Of a DNA stretch of 64,000 bases, positions 43,813-52,461 are shown piece by piece. Numbering within the stretch: position 1 is the first letter of the stretch; the number at the start of each line of letters is the position of its first letter. The DNA comes from Hymenobacter perfusus. GTDB taxonomy: Bacteria > Bacteroidota > Bacteroidia > Cytophagales > Hymenobacteraceae. Both the position numbers and the translations under genes were made by a program. The stretch covers positions 372,001 to 436,000 of the forward strand of contig NZ_RWIU01000002.1 in NCBI RefSeq assembly GCF_003944765.1. The letters run 5' to 3'. Below the pieces are notes generated by a model that had not been told where the DNA came from, did no database searches, and saw only the letters and a program-made list of their open reading frames with translations.

Positions 43813-44913
43813 ATGGCCCCTCGCAAGAAACCTGAAACGCCGCCCGCCGCCCGCACGTCCGTTTCCATGGCCGACCTGGCCCGGGAGCTGGGCGTGTCCA
43901 TGACTACCATTTCCCGGGCCCTGAGCGACCATTACAGCATCGGGCCGGAGATGAAGTCGAAGGTGCTGAAACTGGCCAAAAAGTATAACTACCAGCCCAA
44001 CCGCCTGGCCTCGGCCCTGCGCAAGGGTAAGAGCAAGCTGCTGGGCATTATCGTACCCTATATCGAAGGCCGGTTTTTTCCGTCGGTAGTTCACGGCATC
44101 GAAACGGCCGCCAGCCGGGCCGGCTACAACGTCATCATCTGCCAGTCGAACGAGGATGCGGCCCAGGAGCGGCGCAACGTAGAAGCCCTGCTCAGCGCGC
44201 AGGTGGCCGGCATTATGGTGTCGTTGTCGCGCACCACCACCAGCTACCAGCACTTCGATAAGGTGCAGAGCCGGGGCCTGCCGCTGGTGTTTTTCGACCG
44301 CAGCGTGGAGGGCGAAAACGTGAATGCCGTAGTGCTCAACGACCAGGAAGGTGCCCTGATTTCGACCCGCCATCTGTTGCAGCAGGGGTGCCGGCGCATT
44401 GCCCACCTGGCCGGTCCGCAGCACCTGAATATCTACAAAAACCGCCGCCAGGGCTACCTCGATGCGCTCCGCGAAGTCGGCCTGCCCGTGGAGGAGGAGT
44501 TGCTGGTGTACACCGACATGACCCAGGATGAGGGAGCTGCCGCCATGCGCCACTGGCTGGCCCTGCCCAACCCGCCCGACGGCATCTTCTCGGGCGGTGA
44601 CTACTGCGCCCTGGGGGCCATGCAGGAAGCGGCCCGGCAAGGCGTACGCGTGCCCGACGACGTGGCCATTACCGGCTTCAGCAACGAGGCCTTCACCGTC
44701 ATCACCGAGCCCACCATCACCACCATCGACCAGCGGTGCGAGGAAATGGGCCAGGCCACTGTGCGCCTGCTGCTGGAGCTGATTGAGGCCAGCGGCACCC
44801 CCTTCACGCCCCGCCAGATTGTGCTGCGGCCGGAGCTGCTGATCCGGGACTCGTCGTTACGGGACGCGCGCAAAACGGCCGGCCGCCGCGCCGCCAAAGC
44901 CGCCACCCGGTAG
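43813..44913 (+). CDS. LacI-family regulator of the ara genes
   Basis: A 366-residue repressor and close paralogue of the one at 18975. The helix-turn-helix is SMADLARELGVSMTTISRAL; compared with the paralogue, recognition-helix residues VS are replaced by MT, and the hinge reads NRLASALRKG instead of NHMAAGLRKG. The core includes LLGIIVPYIEGRFF, IAHLAGPQHLNIYKNRRQGY and VPDDVAITGFSNEAF. The C-terminus has a basic Ala/Arg-rich tail. The start was set at MAPRKKPETPP, 11 bases after the operator. It probably binds the CACAAAcgATTGTG sites and is released by a pentose signal; the inducer is not known. Confidence 0.88.
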   Translation: MAPRKKPETPPAARTSVSMADLARELGVSMTTISRALSDHYSIGPEMKSKVLKLAKKYNYQPNRLASALRKGKSKLLGIIVPYIEGRFFPSVVHGIETAASRAGYNVIICQSNEDAAQERRNVEALLSAQVAGIMVSLSRTTTSYQHFDKVQSRGLPLVFFDRSVEGENVNAVVLNDQEGALISTRHLLQQGCRRIAHLAGPQHLNIYKNRRQGYLDALREVGLPVEEELLVYTDMTQDEGAAAMRHWLALPNPPDGIFSGGDYCALGAMQEAARQGVRVPDDVAITGFSNEAFTVITEPTITTIDQRCEEMGQATVRLLLELIEASGTPFTPRQIVLRPELLIRDSSLRDARKTAGRRAAKAATR

Positions 44914-44919
44914 CCGATT

Positions 44920-45624
44920 ATGCCCGCGCAGTACCTGCTCTTCGTGGATACCGAAACCACGGGCCTGCCGGCCCGCTGGCACCGGCCGTATGCCGAAGAA
45001 TGGGAGTGGCCCAGTATTGCGCAGCTGGCCTGGGAAATCTACGGGCCCGATGGCACGCTGGTAAAGGCCGAGCAGGCCTATCTGCAGGTGCCCACCAACC
45101 GCCTCACGGCCGAGTCGGAAGCTATTCACGGGCTCACGGCGGAGTTGCTGGCGGCCCAGGGCCAGGAGCCGGCGGTGGTGCTGGGCCGGCTGCTGGCCGA
45201 TCTGGCGCAGTACCGGCCCCGGGTAGTCGGGCATTTTCTGCGGCTGGATTTCCATGTGCTGGGGGCCGCGCTGCTGCGGGCCGGCTTGCCCAACCCGCTG
45301 CCCGGGCTGCCCCAGTTCTGCACCATGCAGGCCAGTCCCGCCGCCCGGCCGCAGGGTCCGAAGCGGCCGTTGCGGCTGCACGAGCTGCACGAGCTGCTGT
45401 TTCACGAGCCCATGACCCGCCTGCACGACGCGGCCGTGGATGCGGCGGCCACCGCCCGCTGCTTTTTTGAGTTGCGCCGCCTCGGTATCATTTCAACCGA
45501 AATGCTCAACGGCCAGCCCCCGCTGCTGCCGCCCGATGGCCGCTCGGCGCGCCGTTTCCCGTGGCCCTGGCTGCTGACGGCGGCCGGTTTTCTCTTCCTG
45601 GTTTACCTACTTGCTCATGGATAA
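44920..45624 (+). CDS. DEDDh 3'-5' exonuclease with C-terminal membrane segment
   Basis: A 234-residue exonuclease of the DnaQ/epsilon fold: FVDTETTGLP (Asp10, Glu12) opens the site, VGHFLRLDFHVLGAALLRAGL gives the middle acidic residue, and LHDAAVDAAATARCFFELRR gives the closing His and Asp. It ends with a single hydrophobic helix (PWLLTAAGFLFLVYLLAHG), unusual for this class. The ATG start is 6 bases after the LacI stop. The stop overlaps the start of the next gene by 8 bases, so the two are translated together. Substrate, DNA or RNA, is unknown. Confidence 0.83.
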   Translation: MPAQYLLFVDTETTGLPARWHRPYAEEWEWPSIAQLAWEIYGPDGTLVKAEQAYLQVPTNRLTAESEAIHGLTAELLAAQGQEPAVVLGRLLADLAQYRPRVVGHFLRLDFHVLGAALLRAGLPNPLPGLPQFCTMQASPAARPQGPKRPLRLHELHELLFHEPMTRLHDAAVDAAATARCFFELRRLGIISTEMLNGQPPLLPPDGRSARRFPWPWLLTAAGFLFLVYLLAHG

Positions 45625-47521
45625 TCGACTGGCTTTTCTGCGGACGGTGGCCCCGTTTAACCTGCTGCCCGAGGAGGTAATAGGCGGCGTGGTGGGGCTG
45701 CTGGAAGAGGTGCAGTACAACAGCGAAAAGCTGCTCTACCAGCAGGACGCGTCCAAGCTGCGCAGCCTCGATATCATTGCGGAGGGCGCGTACGAGACGT
45801 TTTTCTACGACAGTGACCAGCACAAACGGCTACCCGAAGTCTACGGTCCGGGCACCTGCTACGGCGGCATGTCGATTCTGCTCAACAAGAAACGCTCCCT
45901 GCGCACGGTGGCCGTGCGCAAGGGCACCCGCGTGCTCCAGCTGCCCCGCCGCGACTTCCGGGCGCTATGTCTGGCCTACGAGCCGTTCTTCCACTACTTC
46001 ACCGCCCGCTACGGGGAGCGGATGCTCGATGAGGAGTACGCCCACTTCGTGAAGCCCGCCGCTCCGCCCGAGCAGAACTACCTGGTGGCCGACCAACTGT
46101 TTTCGCGCCGCATCAGCACCCTGGAAGTGCGCCAGCTGGTGACGTGCCCGGGCGAGCTGCCCATTTTTGAGGCGGCCCAACGGATGGCGGCGGCCAAAGT
46201 CAGCTGCCTGTTCGTGACGGATGCGCAGGAGGCCATTACCGGCTACTGCACCGATATTACGTTGCGCGACTCCGTCATTGCCCGCCGCCTCGATGCCGGC
46301 CGGCCGGTGCAGGAAGTGGCCGCCACGCCGCTGGTCAGCATCTCGGAGGAGGCCTACGTGTACGAGGCCGTGCTGCGCATGTTCCAGACCAAAACCCGCT
46401 ACCTGCTGGTGGAAAAAGCCGGCCGCTACGTGGGTTTTCTGAGCCGGAATAAGCTGCTGAGTGATTTGGCCCAGTCGCCGTTCATGTTCATTCAGGCCGT
46501 GAAGCTGGCCCAGAGCCCTCGGGAGTTGAAGCGGCGCTGGGAAATGGTACCCGACATCGTGAACCAGCTGCTGAGCCGGGGCGTGAAGGCCGACATCGTG
46601 AACCAGGTCATCAGCACGGTGGTCGATACCATTTCGCTGAAGGTGATTGAGCAGGTTCTGGCCGAGCATGGGCCGGCCCCGGCCCGCTTCGTGTTCATGG
46701 TGCTAGGCAGTGAGGGCCGCAAGGAGCAGACGCTGGTCACGGATCAGGACAACGCCATCATCTACGAGGATAAAGCCAACGAGCACCGCGAGGAAGTGCG
46801 GGCCTGGTTTCTGCGCTTCGCCACCACGGTTTCCGACGAGCTGAACCACATCGGGCTGCACTTCTGCACGGGCGGCTTCATGGCCAAAAACCCCAAGTGG
46901 ACGCACTCCCTCTCGCACTGGAAACGCAACTACCGCCAGTGGATGAGCGAATCGAACCCGGAAACGGTGATGCAGATGGCTACCTTCTTCGACTGCCGCT
47001 ACCTGCACGGCGACGCCGCCCTGATGCAGGAGCTCTACGACTTCCTGCGCGAGGAGCTAACCCAGCCCCTCGACCGGTTTCTGTTCTACATGACCCGCAA
47101 CGCCTTGCAGTACGAGCCGCCCCTAACCTCGTTTCTGAGCCGGTTTCGCACGTTTGAGCAGGAAGGCCAGCGGGTATTCGACCTGAAAAAGGCCATGTCG
47201 CCCATCGTGGATCTGGTGCGGGTGTACGCGCTGCGCCACCAGGTTTTCGAAACCAACACCGGCCAGCGGCTGGCCCGGCTGCGCGAGTTGGGCGTGTTCA
47301 AAGAGAAGGAGTACCAGGAGCTGCTGCAGGCCTACTATTACCTCATGGGCATGCGCCTGCAGAAACAGGCCCGCCAGCTCATCAACGACCGGGAAGCTCC
47401 CACCAACTACCTCGACCCGAGCACCCTGACTCAGGTGGAGCAGGTGACGCTCAAGGAAATATTCAAAGTAATCGGCGACTTCCAGCTCAAAATCAAAGTC
47501 AGCTTCACCAAGTCGCTGTAG
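45617..47521 (+). CDS. cNMP-binding, CBS and nucleotidyltransferase (DUF294) protein
   Basis: A 634-residue multidomain protein. Order: cyclic-nucleotide-like domain (about 15-130), two CBS domains (about 165-285: FEAAQRMAAAKVSCLFVTDA, AVLRMFQTKTRYLLVEKAGR), then a GlnD-type nucleotidyltransferase with GSEGRKEQTLVTDQDNA around residues 360-380 (the Asp pair and Gly-Ser motif of the fold), and a helical C-terminal domain. It would sense adenine nucleotides and transfer NMP to a protein or small molecule; the target is unknown. The start at 45617 was chosen over an in-frame TTG two codons earlier. The overlap with an exonuclease gene is a recurring pairing in other bacteria. Confidence 0.85.
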   Translation: MDNRLAFLRTVAPFNLLPEEVIGGVVGLLEEVQYNSEKLLYQQDASKLRSLDIIAEGAYETFFYDSDQHKRLPEVYGPGTCYGGMSILLNKKRSLRTVAVRKGTRVLQLPRRDFRALCLAYEPFFHYFTARYGERMLDEEYAHFVKPAAPPEQNYLVADQLFSRRISTLEVRQLVTCPGELPIFEAAQRMAAAKVSCLFVTDAQEAITGYCTDITLRDSVIARRLDAGRPVQEVAATPLVSISEEAYVYEAVLRMFQTKTRYLLVEKAGRYVGFLSRNKLLSDLAQSPFMFIQAVKLAQSPRELKRRWEMVPDIVNQLLSRGVKADIVNQVISTVVDTISLKVIEQVLAEHGPAPARFVFMVLGSEGRKEQTLVTDQDNAIIYEDKANEHREEVRAWFLRFATTVSDELNHIGLHFCTGGFMAKNPKWTHSLSHWKRNYRQWMSESNPETVMQMATFFDCRYLHGDAALMQELYDFLREELTQPLDRFLFYMTRNALQYEPPLTSFLSRFRTFEQEGQRVFDLKKAMSPIVDLVRVYALRHQVFETNTGQRLARLRELGVFKEKEYQELLQAYYYLMGMRLQKQARQLINDREAPTNYLDPSTLTQVEQVTLKEIFKVIGDFQLKIKVSFTKSL

Positions 47522-47544
47522 AGGTAGCGCGGGCAGCCGGCCGG

Positions 47545-49497
47545 TTACCTGATGATGGTGACGGTGCCGTGCTGCACCAGCCGTTTCCCCTGCTGGTCCG
47601 TGGCCTCGAAGCGCCACACGTAAGCCCCGGGCGCGGGCGCGGCGGTGCCAATGCGGCCGTCCCAGGTCTGGGTGCGGCTGGTGGCCTGGAACACCTGCTG
47701 GCCGTTACGGTCAATAATGGTGAAGCGGAAGTTGTCCAGGTAGCGGCCCTTGAGCTCCAGCACGTCGTTCAGGCCGTCGCCGTTGGGCGTGAAGGCCGTG
47801 GGCACGAACACCTTCACCTGCCGGGCTACCGAGGCTACGTTGGAGAAGCTGCTGGGTGCTGACGTGGGCAGGCCACCGCCTGTGGCTTCCACGCGGTAGC
47901 GCACCACCTGCTGGTCTTGGGGCGGCTGCAAATCGAGGTAGGTGAGGCCATTGACCAGCACGCGGCTCAGCTCGGTGTTCGTGGGCGAAAGGGTAATGAC
48001 GCGGTAGCTGACCGGCGCGGAAGCCGTCGGGCCACGCAAAGCCGTCCAGTTCAGGCGAATGGTGGTGCCCTCGTCGTTGGCGGCGCGGGCGTCCAGCAGC
48101 ACGGGGCACACGGGCGCACTATCGGCCGAGCGGTTGCCGCAGGCATCCAGAAACCGCACGGCGTAGCACAGCGGCTCGGCCGTGTTGGGCGTCACCAGCG
48201 AGTCGCGCACGGTGCGGGCGGCCGTAGCGCGCAGTTCCTGGCCGTTGCGCAGGTACGTGAGCTGCCCGCCGCCGGGGCTGCGCGGCACCATGGCCGTCAA
48301 TTCTACCTGGTTGCGCAGGTTGAAGCTAGCTGTAAGCAGCGGCGTAGCCGGGGCCAGGGTGGAGGTGGTAGTTACGGAAGCTTCGTTGGACACGGAACTG
48401 GTGGTGCCCATCGTCAGGCTCACGCGGTAGCGGTAGGTGAGGCCGCAGGTTACGGCCGTATCGATGTACTGGGTGGTGCCGGCCGGGACGGAAAGTTGCA
48501 CAGTAGTGCTTCCCTCGGTGCGGCTCAGGGTATAGCTACCGGTGGCCTCGGAGGTCCAGCGCAGCAGGTTGCGGCCGTTCTGGGCGGTGGCCGTCAGGGC
48601 CACCGAGCACAGGACGAACGAGGATGCGCTGGCCACCGAAGGCTGACACGCATCCTGCAGCAGCAACCGGTAGCAGCCCGGCAGCGGGGTATTACTCAGG
48701 GTAAAGCTGGTAAGATTACCGGCCACCGGAGCCACCGTGCGGTAGCCCCCGGGAGCAGCGGCATCGGCTACCTGTAGGCTGTACAGGTACTCGGGCTGCA
48801 AGCTGCCAAATTGAAATTCGGCGCTGCTACCCTGCACCGTGAGGCTGCGCAACGCGGGCCGCTGCGGAGGCGGTAGCGGCGTGAAACTGCGCGTAGCAGT
48901 ACCGGCGCATAAGTTGTTCTGCGCTTGCGCGTAGCGGCCAATGACGCTTACGGTAGCAGGACCGTTGGCCGGATACGTAACCGGCGTATTGCGCGCGGCG
49001 GGTACCGGCGCATCGTTGCCTACCTGCACGAGATACTGGTCGTAATTCGTGTCCGTAATGGTGACCTGCACGAAGCCGGGGGCGCAGGTTGTCAGGGTGA
49101 AGGTGGGTGGTGGCGTGCTCTTGACTTCGAAGGGGCGGGAGAAGATGATGCCCTGCGTGCCGGCTCCGGAGCCTTGGGTGTTTTGAGTGATAATTAGCGG
49201 TCCGGGAGTTGTGGGAGTAAATGTCGTCGTGGTATCAGTGAAGCCTGAGCAGACGATGGTGCTGGCCTGCCGGTAATAAACCTGGGCCGGGTCGAGAGCT
49301 CGGCCGCTGCAGTCGCGCAGGCGTACCGGCCGGCCCGCGCACAGCGTGCCGACCAGGAGCTGGCCGGTAATGGCATCGTAGGCCTGAAAGCAGGCTCCGG
49401 AGTTGGGCGTGTTAACGCATGGACCCTGCGCCCGCATCGAGGGAACCAGGCTGGTAAGCAGCAATAGTAGCAGAAGAAGTCGTTTCACTATCCTCAT
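47545..49497 (-). CDS. Secreted protein with T9SS type B (CHU_C) C-terminal domain
   Basis: A 650-residue extracellular protein: signal peptide (VKRLLLLLLLLTSLVPSMRAQ), a domain rich in Cys in the N-terminal region (CVNTPNSGACFQAY, LCAGRPVRLRDCSG), several fibronectin type III-like repeats (for example LRWTSEATGSYTLSR and IRLNWTALRGPTA) and a C-terminal gliding-motility/type B sorting domain (VFVPTAFTPNGDGLNDVLEL ... WDGRIGTAAPAPGAYVWRFEA). Sorted by the type IX system, it is probably surface-attached or secreted; partner or ligand unknown. It is convergent with the sensor gene at 45617. Confidence 0.87.
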   Translation of the reverse strand: MRIVKRLLLLLLLLTSLVPSMRAQGPCVNTPNSGACFQAYDAITGQLLVGTLCAGRPVRLRDCSGRALDPAQVYYRQASTIVCSGFTDTTTTFTPTTPGPLIITQNTQGSGAGTQGIIFSRPFEVKSTPPPTFTLTTCAPGFVQVTITDTNYDQYLVQVGNDAPVPAARNTPVTYPANGPATVSVIGRYAQAQNNLCAGTATRSFTPLPPPQRPALRSLTVQGSSAEFQFGSLQPEYLYSLQVADAAAPGGYRTVAPVAGNLTSFTLSNTPLPGCYRLLLQDACQPSVASASSFVLCSVALTATAQNGRNLLRWTSEATGSYTLSRTEGSTTVQLSVPAGTTQYIDTAVTCGLTYRYRVSLTMGTTSSVSNEASVTTTSTLAPATPLLTASFNLRNQVELTAMVPRSPGGGQLTYLRNGQELRATAARTVRDSLVTPNTAEPLCYAVRFLDACGNRSADSAPVCPVLLDARAANDEGTTIRLNWTALRGPTASAPVSYRVITLSPTNTELSRVLVNGLTYLDLQPPQDQQVVRYRVEATGGGLPTSAPSSFSNVASVARQVKVFVPTAFTPNGDGLNDVLELKGRYLDNFRFTIIDRNGQQVFQATSRTQTWDGRIGTAAPAPGAYVWRFEATDQQGKRLVQHGTVTIIR

Positions 49498-49569
49498 AAC
49501 GAAGCACTCGCCTGGTTGCGTACCCGGGCGGAGCTAAAGTAACAAAAGGCTGGGGGAGGGTAGCGGCGT

Positions 49570-51069
49570 TTACTCCCACTCGTACGTCCGCACGAAAGCC
49601 GCCGCCGCGTGCAGATCCGGGTACAGTACCCGGTCCTGGCTAACGAAGGCTACTTTCTCGCGGAAGGCGGCTACCAACTGCTCCAGCGGTGCGGAGGTGC
49701 GGGCGGGGCGACGGAATTCCAGGGCCTGGGCCGCGTTCAGCAGCTCGATGCCCAGCAGCTGCTCCACGTTCTGCACCACGCGCAGGGCTTTGGTGGCGGC
49801 GTTGGCCCCCATGCTCACGTGGTCTTCCTGGCCGTTACTGCTCACCACGCTGTCCACCGAGGCGGGCGTGCAGAGCTGCTTGTTCTGGCTCACGATGCCG
49901 GCGGCCGTGTACTGCGGAATCATCAAACCCGAATTTAGACCCGGCTCGGCCACCAAAAAGGGCGGCAGACCGCGTTGCCCGCTGATGAGCTGGGTAGTGC
50001 GCTGCTGCGAGATGCTGCCCAGCTCGGCGGTGGCAATGGCCAGCATATCCAGGGCCAGGGCCAGCGGCTGCCCGTGGAAATTGCCTCCGCTCAGAATGGC
50101 ATCGTCGTCGGGAAAGATGTTGGGGTTATCCGTCACGGCGTTGCACTCCGTTTCCACGGTCTGGCGCACGTAGGCCAGCGCGTCGCGGGAGGCACCGTGC
50201 ACCTGGGGCATGCATCGGAACGAGTAGGGGTCCTGCACTGCCGTTTTGGGCTGACTTTGCAGCTCTGAGCCCGTCAGCAGCGCCCGCACCCGGGCCGCCA
50301 CCGTCAGCTGCCCGGCGTGGGGCCGGATGCGGTGCAGACGCTCATCAAACGGCTCACTGCGCCCACCAAACGCCTCTAATGACAGCGCCCCGATGCAGTC
50401 GGCGGCGGCCAGCAGGCGTTGGGCGCGCAATAGGCCATGCACGGCGTAGGCCAGCATAAACTGCGTGCCGTTGAGCAAAGCTAGGCCTTCCTTGGCTTCC
50501 AGCACCAGCGCCGGCCAGCTAAACAGGCTCATGGCATCGGCGGCGGCCAAGCGGTAGCCTTCGTAGTTGACTTCGCCCAGGCCCAGCAGCGGCAGGCACA
50601 GGTGCGCCAGCGGGGCCAGGTCGCCGCTGGCTCCCAACGAGCCTTGCTGGTACACCACCGGCAGCATGCCCCGGTTGTAGAAATCGAGTAGGCGCTGCAC
50701 GGTGGCCAGCTGCACGCCGCTGTGGCCATAGCTCAGGCTCTGCACTTTCAGCAGCAGCATCAGGCGCACCAGCTCGGCGGGCACCTCCTCGCCCGTGCCG
50801 CAGGCGTGCGACATGAGCAGGTTGGTTTGCAACTGCTGCCGCTGGTGGGGGGCAATAACTTTGTCGCACAGGGAGCCGAAGCCGGTATTGATGCCATAAA
50901 TCACCGCGTCGGGGGTGCGCTCCAGGCGGTTCTGCAAGTACTGGTGGCACTCCGTGATGCGCTGGCGGGCTTCCTCGCTAAGTACCACGCGGGCCTTGGT
51001 GCACAGCAGCTGGTCGAGGGTGGCGAGGTCGAGGTGGGTGGAAGGGGTGAGGACGAAATCCTGGGCCAT
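49570..51069 (-). CDS. hutH: Histidine ammonia-lyase
   Basis: A 499-residue enzyme that forms urocanate and ammonia from histidine using an MIO cofactor made from Ala147-Ser148-Gly149 in QQGSLGASGDLAPLAH. YGINTGFGSLCD carries Tyr58, and the SHACGTGEE segment has His88, the residue that marks histidine rather than tyrosine or phenylalanine lyases. RTTQLISGQRGLPPFL and VSSNGQEDHVSMG complete the active site. The start MAQDFVLTPSTH was preferred over an upstream in-frame ATG at 51156. No other hut genes are seen nearby. A promoter-like TACCTTTC lies upstream at 51116-51123 on the minus strand. Confidence 0.92.
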   Translation of the reverse strand: MAQDFVLTPSTHLDLATLDQLLCTKARVVLSEEARQRITECHQYLQNRLERTPDAVIYGINTGFGSLCDKVIAPHQRQQLQTNLLMSHACGTGEEVPAELVRLMLLLKVQSLSYGHSGVQLATVQRLLDFYNRGMLPVVYQQGSLGASGDLAPLAHLCLPLLGLGEVNYEGYRLAAADAMSLFSWPALVLEAKEGLALLNGTQFMLAYAVHGLLRAQRLLAAADCIGALSLEAFGGRSEPFDERLHRIRPHAGQLTVAARVRALLTGSELQSQPKTAVQDPYSFRCMPQVHGASRDALAYVRQTVETECNAVTDNPNIFPDDDAILSGGNFHGQPLALALDMLAIATAELGSISQQRTTQLISGQRGLPPFLVAEPGLNSGLMIPQYTAAGIVSQNKQLCTPASVDSVVSSNGQEDHVSMGANAATKALRVVQNVEQLLGIELLNAAQALEFRRPARTSAPLEQLVAAFREKVAFVSQDRVLYPDLHAAAAFVRTYEWE

Positions 51070-51115
51070 GGGAGGAAAGGGTGCGGGCCGTGGGTGTGAG
51101 GCAGCGCCGGGAACC

Positions 51116-51123
51116 GAAAGGTA
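51116..51123 (-). promoter_or_regulatory. -7 element for hutH
   Basis: Read on the minus strand it is TACCTTTC, with TTTG candidates further upstream. It is divergent from the pectate lyase gene. Confidence 0.35.
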
Positions 51124-51174
51124 GCAGTTTGGGCCAAAGCTGCCCCCAAACCGCAAAAATCAGGCCCCGGCTTT

Positions 51175-51210
51175 GCACACGATGCCGGTATCGTTCCCGG
51201 CATCGTGTGC
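51175..51210. promoter_or_regulatory. Long palindrome upstream of the pectate lyase
   Basis: Perfect 14-base arms GCACACGATGCCGG and CCGGCATCGTGTGC with an 8-base loop, extended outward by TTGC/GCAA. It lies about 105 bases before the pectate lyase start and 105 after the hutH start. It may be an operator or a transcript hairpin. Confidence 0.55.
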
Positions 51211-51314
51211 GCAAGTTTAGTGCGGAGTGGAGAGCTGGACCATGCGGCAGGCTTCTAGCTTTACTGCCGACTAGTCAAGCGCTTACATCTTTTCCACAAC
51301 CCACCAATTCCCGC

Positions 51315-52184
51315 ATGAAACAACTAGCAACCCTGGCCCTGCTGGCCCTGGCGGCCACCGCCTGCAGCAAGCAGCACGACCCCGCTCTGCCCGCCACGCC
51401 CGCCGCCGCCGCGCAGTCGGCCAACGTGAGTACCACCGTGACTACCGAAGCGGCTTTGCGCACGGCCATCAGCAACGCCAAGCCCGGCGACATCATCACC
51501 ATCAGTGGCACCATCCGCCTGACTAGCACGCTGCAACTGCTCAAGAGCGGCACCAGCAGCGCCAAAATCAACTTTACCGGCGGCGTGCTCGACTGCTCCG
51601 GCATCAGCTCGGGCTGGGGCGTGAAGGTGAACGGCAGCTACTGGAACATCACCAACATGACCATCAAAAACGCCCCCGACTGCGGCCTGGTGTTCCAGCA
51701 GGGCGGCTACAATTACGTGTACAAGGTTCTCACCACGGCCAACAAGGATTCGGGCCTGCAGGTGTACAACGGTGCCCACGACAACCTCATCAGCTACTGC
51801 ACTTCCACCGAGAACTACGACACGGCCAATGGGGGCGAAAACGCCGACGGCTTCGCCTGCAAGCTCTCGGGCGGCCGCAATAACAAGTTCGACCACTGCA
51901 CGGCCAACCACAACTCCGACGACGGCTGGGACTTGTACGGCCAGCCCTACACCGTCACTATCACCAACTGCACGGCCACCAACAACGGCTTCGGCGGCAA
52001 CGGCGACGGTAACGGCTTCAAGCTGGGCAGCGCCGGCCAGACGATTCCGCACACCGTGACGGGCTGCACCGCCAGCACCAACAAGGCCAGCGGCTACGAC
52101 GGCAACGGCAACACCGGCCGCATCACCATCACCGGCAGCGGCGGCACGGGCAACGGTAAAACCCTGTTCTACCGCATTTACTAA
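51315..52184 (+). CDS. PL9-like pectate lyase lipoprotein
   Basis: A 289-residue right-handed beta-helix protein. It starts with a signal peptide and lipobox-like ending (LALAATACSKQ, Cys19), so it is likely anchored in a membrane. After an Ala/Pro-rich linker, beta-helix turns follow; polysaccharide lyase family 9 hallmarks are NGGENADGFACKLSGG and NHNSDDGWDLYG, then GDGNGFKLGSAG. The Asp cluster should bind calcium and the Lys in CKLSGG may abstract the proton. Family members cleave pectate or rhamnogalacturonan. It is the only pectin lyase in the window; arabinan removal by the GH51 enzyme would expose its substrate. Confidence 0.82.
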   Translation: MKQLATLALLALAATACSKQHDPALPATPAAAAQSANVSTTVTTEAALRTAISNAKPGDIITISGTIRLTSTLQLLKSGTSSAKINFTGGVLDCSGISSGWGVKVNGSYWNITNMTIKNAPDCGLVFQQGGYNYVYKVLTTANKDSGLQVYNGAHDNLISYCTSTENYDTANGGENADGFACKLSGGRNNKFDHCTANHNSDDGWDLYGQPYTVTITNCTATNNGFGGNGDGNGFKLGSAGQTIPHTVTGCTASTNKASGYDGNGNTGRITITGSGGTGNGKTLFYRIY

Positions 52185-52203
52185 GCGGTTTCAAACGCCC
52201 GAA

Positions 52204-52393
52204 CGTCCCGGTCCGGCGGCTGCAGGCCGTCGGGCCGGTCGACGTAAGCTGATGTTGTTACGAGGCGGTTCGGGCATTATCGTTCGGTGTTAACTGATTC
52301 GGGCGTGTCGCTCAGAAACCAACCGACTCAGGCGTAGTTGTTCAGCCGGCAACCGGTCCGACGGCTTTTTTCAGCCGTCGGACCGGGACGTTC
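52204..52393. repeat. Composite REP-like element B-C (190 bp, inverted ends)
   Basis: Left copy at 52204-52244 (CGTCCCGGTCCGGCGGCTGC...) and right copy at 52350-52393, which is inverted (CAACCGGTCCGACGGC ... GACCGGGACGTTC). Both ends read GAACGTCCCGG outward. The spacer begins TAAGCTGATGTTGTTACG, nearly the same as in the element at 59093. It may be a non-autonomous mobile element. Confidence 0.75.
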
Positions 52394-52444
52394 ACGATGC
52401 AAAAAGTGCCAAAAACCTAGATTTCCGGCACTTTTTGCATCGTG
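52393..52444. terminator. Bidirectional terminator next to composite element and hisS
   Basis: CACGATGCAAAAAGTGCC and GGCACTTTTTGCATCGTG pair perfectly around a 16-base loop. It shares its first base with the REP-like copy. Confidence 0.85.
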
Positions 52445-52461
52445 AGTAACGGGGCTTTCCG

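Noticed and set aside
44920..47521. Toxin-antitoxin or defence pair (nuclease plus nucleotidyltransferase).
   Set aside because: Both proteins are long, multidomain and found widely as housekeeping neighbours; there is no small antitoxin or defence marker nearby.
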